Below are positions 56,565 to 63,828 of a stretch of 64,000 bases of DNA, piece after piece. Source of the DNA: Fusobacterium varium (GTDB taxonomy: Bacteria > Fusobacteriota > Fusobacteriia > Fusobacteriales > Fusobacteriaceae); assembly GCA_002356455.1 (NCBI GenBank), contig AP017968.1:1240001-1304000 (forward strand). Direction: 5' to 3'. Under the pieces are notes generated by a model, which saw nothing but the letters and a program-made list of their open reading frames with translations, had not been told where the DNA came from and ran no database searches. The position numbers and the translations under genes are program-made. Each line of letters begins with the position of its first letter. Within the stretch, counting starts at the first letter, position 1.

Positions 56565-56855
56565 ATGATAAAAAAACTATTTTTCTATATACTAATGTCT
56601 TTTAGTATATTTGCAATAGATGAAGATTTATTAAGTATAAAAAATCATAAATATTACTATAAGGGAAAGCTTTATAATGGAGAGGTTGAAATATATTATA
56701 TTGATAAAGACAATTACAAGAAAACCAATAAAATCTACATGAAGGCTAAGGTTGTACAAGGAATTCTTAATGGTAAGTGTAAGGGTTACTTTGATAATGG
56801 AAAATTAATTTTATTAAAAGAATGGAAGTGCGAAATTTTCTCTATAAAATCATAG
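56565..56855 (+). CDS. Small exported MORN_2-like protein
   Basis: 96 residues. Signal peptide MIKKLFFYILMSFSIFA, then one or two MORN_2-like units (YYYKGKLYNGEVEIYY, VVQGILNGKCKGYFDNGK). Short for the family, possibly a truncated member. Weak ribosome site (GAGGTG). Last of the MORN_2 run. Confidence 0.62.
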   Translation: MIKKLFFYILMSFSIFAIDEDLLSIKNHKYYYKGKLYNGEVEIYYIDKDNYKKTNKIYMKAKVVQGILNGKCKGYFDNGKLILLKEWKCEIFSIKS

Positions 56856-57052
56856 TTTTCTATAATAAAAATTATTTAATTAAAATTTATTTATAAGTTA
56901 AAATGTGATAAATATTTTCTGATTAGACAATCTCTTTATTTAGTAAAAGTTCTGATTTCATGGGAGTCTAAGATATAAGTATATTTTTAATAAACTAACA
57001 TTAAATCTTTTAATGCTACTTTTCTATATTAACTTTCTTTGTTAAATATTAT

Positions 57053-57088
57053 AAAAAAACTCATGAGTTTAATTTCATGAGTTTTTTT
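57053..57088 (+). terminator. Terminator of the MORN_2 gene run
   Basis: AAACTCATGA and TCATGAGTTT arms (about 57057-57066 and 57075-57084) are flanked by A and T runs, so it could work in both directions. The rest of the 340-base gap between 56856 and 57197 shows nothing recognisable. Confidence 0.8.
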
Positions 57089-57197
57089 ATTTACAGTTTT
57101 ATTTAAAGAATTTTTATCAGTTTATAAATCTTAAAAAGTTAAAAAAATATTTTGAATTGCTAAATCAGAATAAATAATAATTTTTTATAACTTTAAA

Positions 57198-57476
57198 TTA
57201 CTTATTAACTTTTTCTGCTAATGTTTTTCCAGCTTTGAATTTGACTGCTTTTTTAGCAGGAACTTTCATCATTTTTCCCGTTTGTGGATTTCTAGTTTCT
57301 CTTTCTGCTCTGTTAACTACTTCAAATTTTCCAAAACCTAGAAATGATATTTCGTCTTTTTTTTCAAGAACTGTTTCTACAGCTATTAAAAATGCTTCTA
57401 ATTTTTCTTCAGCTTCTTTTTTTGTTTCAAATTTCCCTATTTCTTTATACAAATTGATAAAATCTTTTTTAGTCAT
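57198..57476 (-). CDS. hup: DNA-binding protein HU
   Basis: 92 residues, the standard HU length. Helical body (KKDFINLYKEIGKFETKKEAEEKLEAFL), then ISFLGFGKFEV and the DNA-gripping arm RAERETRNPQTGKMMKVPAKKAVKF with the Arg-Asn-Pro at its tip. The dimer bends DNA and organises the nucleoid. AAGGAGG precedes the ATG. It stands alone; its sequence is far closer to the HU consensus than the other HU-like genes of the window. Confidence 0.95.
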   Translation of the reverse strand: MTKKDFINLYKEIGKFETKKEAEEKLEAFLIAVETVLEKKDEISFLGFGKFEVVNRAERETRNPQTGKMMKVPAKKAVKFKAGKTLAEKVNK

Positions 57477-57492
57477 TGCAGACCTCCTTTAG

Positions 57493-58143
57493 TTTTTATA
57501 ATGAATCTATAAGATTATATACAGGTTTTAAGATTTTAGTCAATATTTTTGTTAGATATATTATTTTAATTAAAATAATTGAAAATTTCTATAAAAATAA
57601 AAAGATGTATCAAAGATACTCTAACATAGATAGGGCAGATATAGGTATTGTGAAATATCTGAAAGTAAAGGTATACATCAGCAAAATAATATTTAAAAAG
57701 AAAATATTATATCTTAACTTGAAAGAAAAAATCTTATTTTATAAGTAAACTATAAATATCTAAAGTTAAAAAAATAAGAATTTTTATAAAAAATAAATAA
57801 AATAGAGATTAACTAAAAATGAGGCTTGAAAGAAAGAATAGTTATTTTACGATAAAGATTAATTAAAAAAATATTAAAAAAAAAGAACATAATTATGGTA
57901 ATTTATAATTAAGAAAGAAACGATTAAAAGAAACATCAGAAGAAATTCTAGTGTTTTTTATTTACTGTTTTATTTTATTTATATTTCACTTTTTCAATTA
58001 TATCTATATAAAATTATAGAATAATGTGATAATATATCGTTACATAAAAAAAATTAATAATAATATTTAAAATTAGTTTATAAAGAGTATTAATAATTAA
58101 AAAATATAATTATATTATTATTAAAAAATTATAGGAGTGAAAA
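57493..58143. other. AT-rich intergenic region upstream of the phage-like module
   Basis: About 650 bases with very high A/T content. No convincing gene, RNA or repeat is seen. A frame at 57476-57748 begins inside the hup start region and has no fitting composition. Confidence 0.55.
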
Positions 58144-59013
58144 ATGATTTTATCAACAGAAAAAAATGAAAAAACAACAAATGAAATTAAAGTGAAAGGA
58201 GTATACAAGGAAGGATATGGATTTATAGCAAAAAAGACAATGAGAGACAGAAGTTTAAATGTTATATCTAAAGCTATTTATGCTTATATATGTAGTTATA
58301 CAGGAAAAGGGTATAATGCCTTTCCATCACAAAAATTGATATCTGCAGATCTAGGAATAAATAAAGGAACATTAGTAAAATATATCAAAGAATTGAAAGA
58401 CAATGGGTATATAACTGTAATACAGCATAAAGAAAAAGGGAAGTTTGCACAAAATCTATATACTATAAATATTTTGCCGCATATGGTCTTACCATATATG
58501 GTGGCAACCGATACGGAAACTGCCAGATATGGTCAAAAGGACACTAATAATAACAATATAAATAATAACATAAAGATAAATAATATATACCTAGAGAATC
58601 AAAATGAAATAATTGTAGAAGAAACAGAAGCTAAAAAAGAAAAAATGGATGATATATCTGTAGAAATACAGCAGATAATAAAAAAATATTGTGATTTAGG
58701 ACTGCCGAATTTTGACTACAGACCAGATAATTATATTTTACTTGAAGTATATAGAGAATTGGGAGCTGTAAAACTATTTGAAGCATTGACATTGATGTCT
58801 CAATCTGAATTTGTAAAAAATAATATGAGTGTGAATAGTATTTTTAAAGTGGAGAACCTTAAAAAAGCACTTAATGGAAATTTTAAGGATAAAGCAAATA
58901 AAGTAAAAAAAACTACTGTTGATACAAAAAAAGAATTTAAAAAGCCTGTATATAAGAACTTTACAGGAGATTTTATTGAGAAGCTGCTGAAAGATACAGC
59001 AGGAGGAAATTAA
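58144..59013 (+). CDS. Phage-type replication protein with N-terminal HTH domain
   Basis: 289 residues. Residues about 30-110 form a winged-helix HTH of the type found in plasmid/phage replication initiators (KAIYAYICSYTGKGYNAFPSQKLISADLGINKGTLVKYIKELKDNGYI). An Asn-rich linker follows and the C-terminal part (about 175-250, IQQIIKKYCDLGLPNFDYRP) may interact with the helicase loader. The next gene, two bases later, codes for a DnaC-like loader, the usual pairing in prophage replication modules. AGGAG upstream. Confidence 0.78.
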   Translation: MILSTEKNEKTTNEIKVKGVYKEGYGFIAKKTMRDRSLNVISKAIYAYICSYTGKGYNAFPSQKLISADLGINKGTLVKYIKELKDNGYITVIQHKEKGKFAQNLYTINILPHMVLPYMVATDTETARYGQKDTNNNNINNNIKINNIYLENQNEIIVEETEAKKEKMDDISVEIQQIIKKYCDLGLPNFDYRPDNYILLEVYRELGAVKLFEALTLMSQSEFVKNNMSVNSIFKVENLKKALNGNFKDKANKVKKTTVDTKKEFKKPVYKNFTGDFIEKLLKDTAGGN

Positions 59014-59014
59014 T

Positions 59015-59821
59015 ATGATGAAATGTCAATTTTGTGGGAAAGATTATATAAAAAATAAAAATAAATATTTTGAAATACTTCCAGAAAGAATAAAAAAAAA
59101 TTTAGAATATATTCCAACATGCAATTGCCTAGAAGAAAATAAAAAAAGGGAAATGGAGGAATTAGAAAGAAAAAGGATCCATAGTTGTATAAAAAATAGG
59201 ATAAAGAAATATAGAGATATTTCTATAATAGATAAAAAATTTTTGAACAGTAGATTTGAAAATTCTGAAATGGACAGTAATCATATGCAGTTGGCAAAAA
59301 GATATGTGGAGAATTTTATAAAAAAAGACAAGCAGATTGGATTATTGTTTTATGGAGGAGTAGGAACTGGTAAAACATTTGTTACAGCTTGTATAGCCAA
59401 TTATCTTATGGAAAGAGGGAAGACAGTTCTTGTAATAAATCTGGGACTTTATCTTAACAAATTGAGCAGAGAATGGGGAGATGCTGAAAAAATAGTTCTT
59501 GGACAGACAGAAAGCTGTGATTTGATAATTATTGATGATTTTGGTACTGAGAAAGGTTTGAATGAGAATCAAACTGGTTGGAGAGCAGAAAAAATATATA
59601 ACCTTATAGATACAAGGTATAGAAGTGAAAGACCATTGATTATATCAACAAATTTAAATTTTAATGAAAGAGAAGAAAAATGTGAGATAACTGAGAAGTT
59701 TTCAACACAAGGACATAACAGAATTAGAGATAGAATAGTAGATATGTGTTTTCCTGTACAGATAACAGGAAAAAGCAGAAGAGGAATGACACAAGAAAAA
59801 TTTAAAGAATTTATCACATAA
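59015..59821 (+). CDS. DnaC-like helicase loader ATPase
   Basis: 268 residues. An N-terminal cysteine region (CQFCGKDY, TCNCLEENKK) may bind zinc. The AAA+ domain has Walker A YGGVGTGKT (113-121), Walker B LIIIDDFG (Asp174-175) and a sensor IISTN. The C-terminus (HNRIRDRIVDMCFPVQITGKSRR) is typical for DnaC and phage loaders, which place the replicative helicase on DNA. IstB of IS21 elements is related, but no transposase is nearby. AGGAGG upstream. Confidence 0.88.
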   Translation: MMKCQFCGKDYIKNKNKYFEILPERIKKNLEYIPTCNCLEENKKREMEELERKRIHSCIKNRIKKYRDISIIDKKFLNSRFENSEMDSNHMQLAKRYVENFIKKDKQIGLLFYGGVGTGKTFVTACIANYLMERGKTVLVINLGLYLNKLSREWGDAEKIVLGQTESCDLIIIDDFGTEKGLNENQTGWRAEKIYNLIDTRYRSERPLIISTNLNFNEREEKCEITEKFSTQGHNRIRDRIVDMCFPVQITGKSRRGMTQEKFKEFIT

Positions 59822-59922
59822 AAAATTTAGGAGAAAAAAGAGAAAGAAGAATTTAAAGAATATAGCAGGAATAAAAATAGTTTTTTTGAAAACTGGGGAA
59901 ATACAGACAGGAGGAAATGTTG

Positions 59923-60162
59923 ATGGATAGAGAAGAGTATATTTACAGAAAACTCGAGGGGCTTTCATCTCTGAATAAAGCTCTTTCACAGGAAATGGTG
60001 GCATCTCTTGGGGAATGGGCAACAATTGAGGAAGTGGCAAAATATTTAAAAAGACATAAAAATACCATCTATGACAAAGTGGACGGAGGAGATCTTCTCT
60101 ACAGAAGAATAGGACCAAGTATTTTAATATATACCAGAAGTATAATTTTTCTGCTGGAATAA
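59923..60162 (+). CDS. Excisionase-like HTH protein
   Basis: 79 residues from ATG 59923, 8 bases after AGGAGG; the ATG at 59917 is too close to it. The C-terminal half reads WATIEEVAKYLKRHKNTIYDKVDGGDLLYRRIGPSILI, the MerR-like HTH of the excisionase/HTH_17 family. Such proteins bend DNA during prophage excision or act as small regulators. No integrase is visible nearby. Confidence 0.78.
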   Translation: MDREEYIYRKLEGLSSLNKALSQEMVASLGEWATIEEVAKYLKRHKNTIYDKVDGGDLLYRRIGPSILIYTRSIIFLLE

Positions 60163-60269
60163 TTTTGAACTTTCACAATCCATCACAAATCATAACATTG
60201 AATCACTGTTTAATCCTGTCTGAAAATAGTATCATGTATGTATGACAAAAATAAAACAGGAGGAACAAA

Positions 60270-60587
60270 ATGGCAGCAGAAGAAAATCAGGTAATTTTAA
60301 CAGTGGTACAAAAAGAAATTGTAAAGGTGGAAAATGCTATCAAGAGAGAGAAAGCTATATTGAAAAATATAGATGATATCACAGCAACTCTTGAGCATAT
60401 AGCAGAACAGGTGGAGGCAGGAACAGCATTTCCGGAAAATTCAGCATATGAATCATACCAAGAGTGGCAGACAAGCGCTGAAAAAGAAGTCAAATCTTAC
60501 AATACTTCATTGGAAACAATAGACAAGTACAGAAGTCTGCTGGGAGCATATGAATTTTATGTAAAAAATAATACACCAGAAGCTTAA
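60270..60587 (+). CDS. Hypothetical phage-type helical protein
   Basis: 105 residues, helical and charged (ILTVVQKEIVKVENAIKREK, ILKNIDDITATLEHIAEQVEAG), no signal peptide or cysteine. AGGAGGA precedes the ATG. Codon use and GC content are a little higher than in the neighbours. No family recognised; position suggests a prophage gene. Confidence 0.62.
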   Translation: MAAEENQVILTVVQKEIVKVENAIKREKAILKNIDDITATLEHIAEQVEAGTAFPENSAYESYQEWQTSAEKEVKSYNTSLETIDKYRSLLGAYEFYVKNNTPEA

Positions 60588-60597
60588 TCAGGGAAAA

Positions 60598-60628
60598 GGC
60601 TGTGGCAGAAGCTGCAGTCTTTTTTTTA
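60598..60628 (+). terminator. Terminator after the helical phage-type gene
   Basis: A 9-bp stem with wobble pairs (60598-60606 with 60611-60619) is followed by eight T (60620-60627), 11 bases past the stop codon. Confidence 0.75.
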
Positions 60629-60657
60629 CCCAAAAATAAAAAAATGGAGGAACACTT

Positions 60658-60837
60658 ATGAAAATAATAATAAATTTTTTAAAATACTTTATCAGCAAAT
60701 GGCTGGGAACAAAAGCTATAGAAAAGGTTTTGATAGTAGTTCTAAAAGAATTAGTGAAAAGAACAGAAAGTAAAATAGATGACAGAATATATGAGGCAGT
60801 ATTTGGAAAACTGGAGGGAGAGAAAAATGAACAGTAA
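60658..60837 (+). CDS. Small phage-type amphipathic protein
   Basis: 59 residues (starts MKIIINFLKYFISKWLGTKA, ends EGEKNEQ). GGAGG lies 7 bases upstream. It has an N-terminal amphipathic helix and a charged tail and overlaps the next ORF by 11 bases. Position and size resemble small ORFs of phage lysis regions. Not assigned. Confidence 0.55.
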   Translation: MKIIINFLKYFISKWLGTKAIEKVLIVVLKELVKRTESKIDDRIYEAVFGKLEGEKNEQ

Positions 60838-61106
60838 TACAGAACTGTTTTTCAAGATAATAACTACAACAGGAACTTTTTTATTGGCATATCACAAGTA
60901 TATACTTTCACTGTTTGATAAAAAAACTGGACAAGAGAGATTGTGAAAAAGAAAGACTGTATGCAGAAAAATTCAGAATAGAAAATATAAAAACACTAAC
61001 TGATGGAATAAAAAGAATTGAAAAAAGAATGATGAGAATAGAAATACAGCTAATGGAACAGTATAAAAATCGAAAAATAAAACTATATATATTTTTGATT
61101 GGATAA
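60827..61106 (+). pseudogene. Small phage-type membrane protein gene, frameshifted
   Basis: ATG 60827 encodes MNSNTELFFKIITTTGTFLL and on to a stop at 60946 (39 residues, one hydrophobic segment). At the A7 run (60920-60926) a shift of one base joins it to KKLDKRDCEKERLYAEKF and a charged coil up to 61106. The combined product of about 90 residues (membrane helix plus coil) looks like one gene broken by an extra A. Holin- or spanin-like by position only. Confidence 0.5.
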
Positions 61107-61129
61107 CATAAATTATAAAATTCCATATA

Positions 61130-61388
61130 GTTCTTCTTTATGTATAAATGCGAACTTTTTTAAGAAAAAATTTAGACTCACAATATTATCTATAATTACC
61201 TTAATACCTAAATAGTTTCGCATGGTTTTTCAGTAAATACAGTATATACTTCTTCTACCAATTATGTCAAGGAAGTTTTTTTGAAAAAACAGATATTTTT
61301 AAAAAAACTCTTAAAAATCAATTGTTTATTTTATATAAAATTACAAAAATATTTTTTTATGTGTTCGCATTTATACATAAAGAAGAAC
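61130..61388. repeat. 259-bp element with perfect 26-bp inverted ends (MITE-like)
   Basis: Bases 61130-61155 and 61363-61388 are exact inverted complements (outer ends GTTCTTCTTTATG..., inner ends ...AAATGCGAAC). The 207 bases between hold no ORF and are A/T-rich. No clear target duplication is seen. The form fits a miniature inverted-repeat element or the two ends left by an IS deletion; a very long-loop stem is less likely. Confidence 0.65.
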
Positions 61389-61438
61389 ACTTATAAAAAA
61401 TCGTATTGAAGAATGATATAAAAAACAGAGGTGGAAAG

Positions 61439-61771
61439 ATGAGGGAGAGAGATTTTTTAAAACTCTATATAGAATTATATAGAGCAAAAGGTGAAAAAAT
61501 AGCATCAGCAAAAGCAGCAAAATATAAAGTAGATTCCATATGGGAAACTCTTATAGAATGCCTTTTAAAAGAAAAAAAAGTAATTTTTAAAGGAATTGGA
61601 AAATTTGAATTAAGAGAAACTAATCCAAGAAGAGTTGTTCTTCCATTTAAAAAGAAAGGGGATAATGATTATACATTTGAAAGGAAAATAATACCTTCAA
61701 AAAAAATAATAAAATTTGTTGCAGGGGATAACTTTAAAAAGCTGCTTAACAAAAAGGAAGGTGAAAATTAA
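61439..61771 (+). CDS. HU-like DNA-binding protein, divergent (first)
   Basis: 110 residues from ATG 61439 with AGAGGTGG upstream (an earlier in-frame start at 61406 lacks one). HU-type pattern: DFLKLYIELYRAK, AAKYKVDSIWETLIECLLKEKK, then VIFKGIGKFELRETNPRRVV and a basic C-terminal part IIPSKKIIKFVAGDNFKKLL. The arm is longer than in HU (KKKGDNDYTFERK). Stop and next start overlap (TAATG), so the two HU-like proteins are made together and may form a heterodimer, like IHF. Confidence 0.8.
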   Translation: MRERDFLKLYIELYRAKGEKIASAKAAKYKVDSIWETLIECLLKEKKVIFKGIGKFELRETNPRRVVLPFKKKGDNDYTFERKIIPSKKIIKFVAGDNFKKLLNKKEGEN

Positions 61772-62070
61772 TGAATAAAAAAGCGTTTGTTAATGAATAT
61801 ATAAAGAAACTTGCACTTGATAAAGAAATAAAGAATTTTAAAGAAGCAGAAATGGAAGTAGAAGTTTTTTTAAAAGCTTTAAGAGTAGGAATATTAAAGG
61901 ATGGAGAAATAAAATTACAAAGTAAAGGGAAATTTATGGCACTGCAAAAGAAAGAAAGAGTAATAAGTAATCCTGCAACTAGAGAAAGAATGACAATAAC
62001 TCCACCTAAAACAATAAAATTTATTGTGTCTAAAAAAATATTAAAGAGAATAAATGAAATATCTAAATAA
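61771..62070 (+). CDS. HU-like DNA-binding protein, divergent (second)
   Basis: 99 residues, start overlapping the previous stop. HU pattern: KAFVNEYIKKLAL, FKEAEMEVEVFLKALRVGILKDGE, then IKLQSKGKFMALQKKERVISNPATRERMTITPPKTIKF, including the Asn-Pro at the arm tip. It heads, together with the first, the run of lipoprotein and FadA-family genes to the right. Confidence 0.83.
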   Translation: MNKKAFVNEYIKKLALDKEIKNFKEAEMEVEVFLKALRVGILKDGEIKLQSKGKFMALQKKERVISNPATRERMTITPPKTIKFIVSKKILKRINEISK

Positions 62071-62092
62071 TCTTAATTAAAGGAGAAAGAAT

Positions 62093-62302
62093 ATGAAGAA
62101 ATTTATTTTATCAGTTATACCATGCTGTATTTTTTTTGTAAGTTGTTCAAATCAAAATATAAATAAAGATGATCCTAGGTACATATTAGAACAGAGAAGA
62201 AAAGCCTATATGGAAGCAACTAAAGAAAAAGAAACTAAAACTATGACTTATCAAGAGAAAAATGAACAACTAATGAATGAAATAAGAGGAAAAATAAATT
62301 AA
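62093..62302 (+). CDS. Small lipoprotein
   Basis: 69 residues. Signal peptide with lipobox FFVSC (Cys at about 18), mature start CSNQNINKDDPRYILEQRRK, then charged helix. The CSNQN start is shared with the lipoprotein at 62895. AAAGGAG upstream. Function unknown. Confidence 0.72.
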   Translation: MKKFILSVIPCCIFFVSCSNQNINKDDPRYILEQRRKAYMEATKEKETKTMTYQEKNEQLMNEIRGKIN

Positions 62303-62333
62303 TAAGTTATTGCAGAAGGAGAAAAAATAAAAA

Positions 62334-62876
62334 ATGTCAATAAAATTACTTAAGAAAATTATTTTGGTTTTTGTACTTGGAGCAACAATGGTTGGGTGTG
62401 ATTCTGCTAAAGATGCCTCAGTAAAAAAAGAAGAGAAAATAACTTTAACTGATAAAGAAAAACAACTGAATAAAGATGAAATAGCAAAAGTTCTAGTGTA
62501 CAAGGCATTAGTAATAGAAGCAGATAATGCACACTATACACCAGAAGAAATAGAAAATATAAAAAAGACTCAGGAGTCTGTAAAAGTTAATTATTTTGTA
62601 GATAGAGAGTTAAAATCAAAAACTGCTGTAACAGATAAAGAAGTACAGGATTATTATGAGAAAAATAAAGCAAAATATAATGATAAAACTTTAGAGGAAA
62701 CACTTCCACTTTTGTACCAGAATTTAGCAAATGAAAAATTTACAAAAGCTCAGGTAGATTACTACAATTCTATAATTGAAAAATATAAACTCAATGATAT
62801 TCTAAAGACAGAAGGAATCATAAAAGACGAAAAAGCAAAAGATGAAAAAGTAAAAGAAGAAAATAAAAGTAATTAA
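62334..62876 (+). CDS. SurA-N-like lipoprotein
   Basis: 180 residues. Signal peptide with lipobox TMVGC (Cys about 22), so anchored on the periplasmic side of a membrane. The domain IAKVLVYKALVIEADNAHYTPEE...VNYFVDRELKSKTAVTDKEVQDYYEKNKAKYND...LLYQNLANEKFTKAQVDYYNSIIEKYKLNDIL shows the clear SurA/PrsA N-terminal pattern (TVTDKEVxxYYEKNKxKY) without a PPIase domain. It is related to the cytoplasmic cassette proteins at 20698 and 49346. Probably a chaperone for secreted adhesins. The C-terminus is a Lys/Glu repeat. Confidence 0.8.
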   Translation: MSIKLLKKIILVFVLGATMVGCDSAKDASVKKEEKITLTDKEKQLNKDEIAKVLVYKALVIEADNAHYTPEEIENIKKTQESVKVNYFVDRELKSKTAVTDKEVQDYYEKNKAKYNDKTLEETLPLLYQNLANEKFTKAQVDYYNSIIEKYKLNDILKTEGIIKDEKAKDEKVKEENKSN

Positions 62877-62894
62877 CAGATGGAGGAAATGTTT

Positions 62895-63389
62895 ATGAAA
62901 AAAACAGTGTTAGCTTCTTTATTACTTTCCTTAATATTGATAGGATGTTCAAATCAAAACAGCAGACCAGATACATATAATATGGATCAAAATAGAGAGA
63001 GATTACTAAATCTGGCAATGGAAAAGAATAAATTAAAAGAACAAGAGAAGTTAAGAGAACAAGAAAAAATAAAAGAGCAGGAAAGACTAAAAGCTCAAGA
63101 AAAAGCAAGGGAAGAAGAAAAGTTAAAGGAACAAGAAAAAATAAGGGCACAAGAGAAGCTAAAAGAGCAGGAGAAATTAAGGGAACAGGAAAGAATAAAA
63201 GAAGAAAAAAGATTGAGAGAAGAAGCGAAGCTGAAAGAGGAAGCAAGACTTAAAAAAATGACAAAAGAAGAATTGTTTGAAGAGTTGAATAAAATGAATA
63301 AAGAACTTGGAAATAAGAATATAGGAGAAGAGAGAAGAAAAGAAATAATAGAGAAATTAAATTTACTAGAAGAACTTAATAAAAAATAA
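62895..63389 (+). CDS. Coiled-coil lipoprotein with KEQE-type repeats
   Basis: 164 residues from ATG 62895 (GGAGG upstream; earlier in-frame ATG 62880 overlaps it). Lipobox LIGC (Cys about 18), then CSNQNSRPDTYNMDQNR. From about 45 to 130 the chain is a near-perfect charged repeat (KLKEQEKLREQEKIKEQE and variants), a single long coil. The repeat DNA could change length by slippage. Followed after 15 bases by a FadA-family gene. Compare the coiled-coil proteins before the giant autotransporters. Confidence 0.78.
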   Translation: MKKTVLASLLLSLILIGCSNQNSRPDTYNMDQNRERLLNLAMEKNKLKEQEKLREQEKIKEQERLKAQEKAREEEKLKEQEKIRAQEKLKEQEKLREQERIKEEKRLREEAKLKEEARLKKMTKEELFEELNKMNKELGNKNIGEERRKEIIEKLNLLEELNKK

Positions 63390-63404
63390 ACTTTGGAGGG
63401 ATTT

Positions 63405-63797
63405 ATGAAAAAATTATTAGTATTAGGAACAATTGTGTTATCAGCATCTTTAATGGGAGCAGAGGTAGATAATCTTGAAGCACGTTTTAAGGGATTGGAG
63501 CAAGAATATAATCTATTAATACAAAAAGAACAGGAAAAATTTGATACAGAGAAAAAGATAGCAGAAGCAGCACAATCAACTTTAGCTAAACAAAGAGAAT
63601 TATATAATCAATTATCAGAGAAAGTAGCAAAATTAAATCAAATAAAAGATGTGAAATTTTATAAAGAGCAATATGGAGAACTTGCATCAAAATATCAAGC
63701 TGCTTTAAAAGATTTAGAAGCACAAATGAAAGAACAAGAAAATATAATTAATAGATTTAGACAATTAGAAGCATTAAAAACAAATAAAAGTAAATAA
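63405..63797 (+). CDS. FadA-family adhesin, third locus
   Basis: 130 residues from ATG 63405 (GGAGGG upstream), nearly the length of F. nucleatum FadA (129). Signal peptide MKKLLVLGTIVLSASLMGA, mature helix 1 VDNLEARFKGLEQEYNLLIQ, hairpin, helix 2 with the signature KFYKEQYGELASKYQAALKD (84-103) and the ending NIINRFRQLEAL. Of the copies in this window it is closest to classical FadA. It should form a cross-linked helical filament on the outer membrane and bind host cadherins or other ligands. A further copy follows at 63829. Confidence 0.9.
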   Translation: MKKLLVLGTIVLSASLMGAEVDNLEARFKGLEQEYNLLIQKEQEKFDTEKKIAEAAQSTLAKQRELYNQLSEKVAKLNQIKDVKFYKEQYGELASKYQAALKDLEAQMKEQENIINRFRQLEALKTNKSK

Positions 63798-63828
63798 AAA
63801 AATATCTTAAATCAAAGGAGAAAGAATT

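Noticed and set aside
57476-57748. Plus-strand ORF of 90 codons after hup
   Set aside because: It begins inside the hup ribosome region on the other strand, has no Shine-Dalgarno site, and is only Ile/Lys/Tyr-rich as expected from A/T-rich DNA.
59015-59821. IstB of an IS21 element
   Set aside because: No IstA-type transposase or terminal repeats are nearby; the HTH replication gene directly upstream and the N-terminal cysteine region favour a DnaC-like phage loader.
60915-60930. Programmed -1 frameshift at the A7 run
   Set aside because: The downstream frame is +1 relative to the first ORF, so a -1 slip would not join them.
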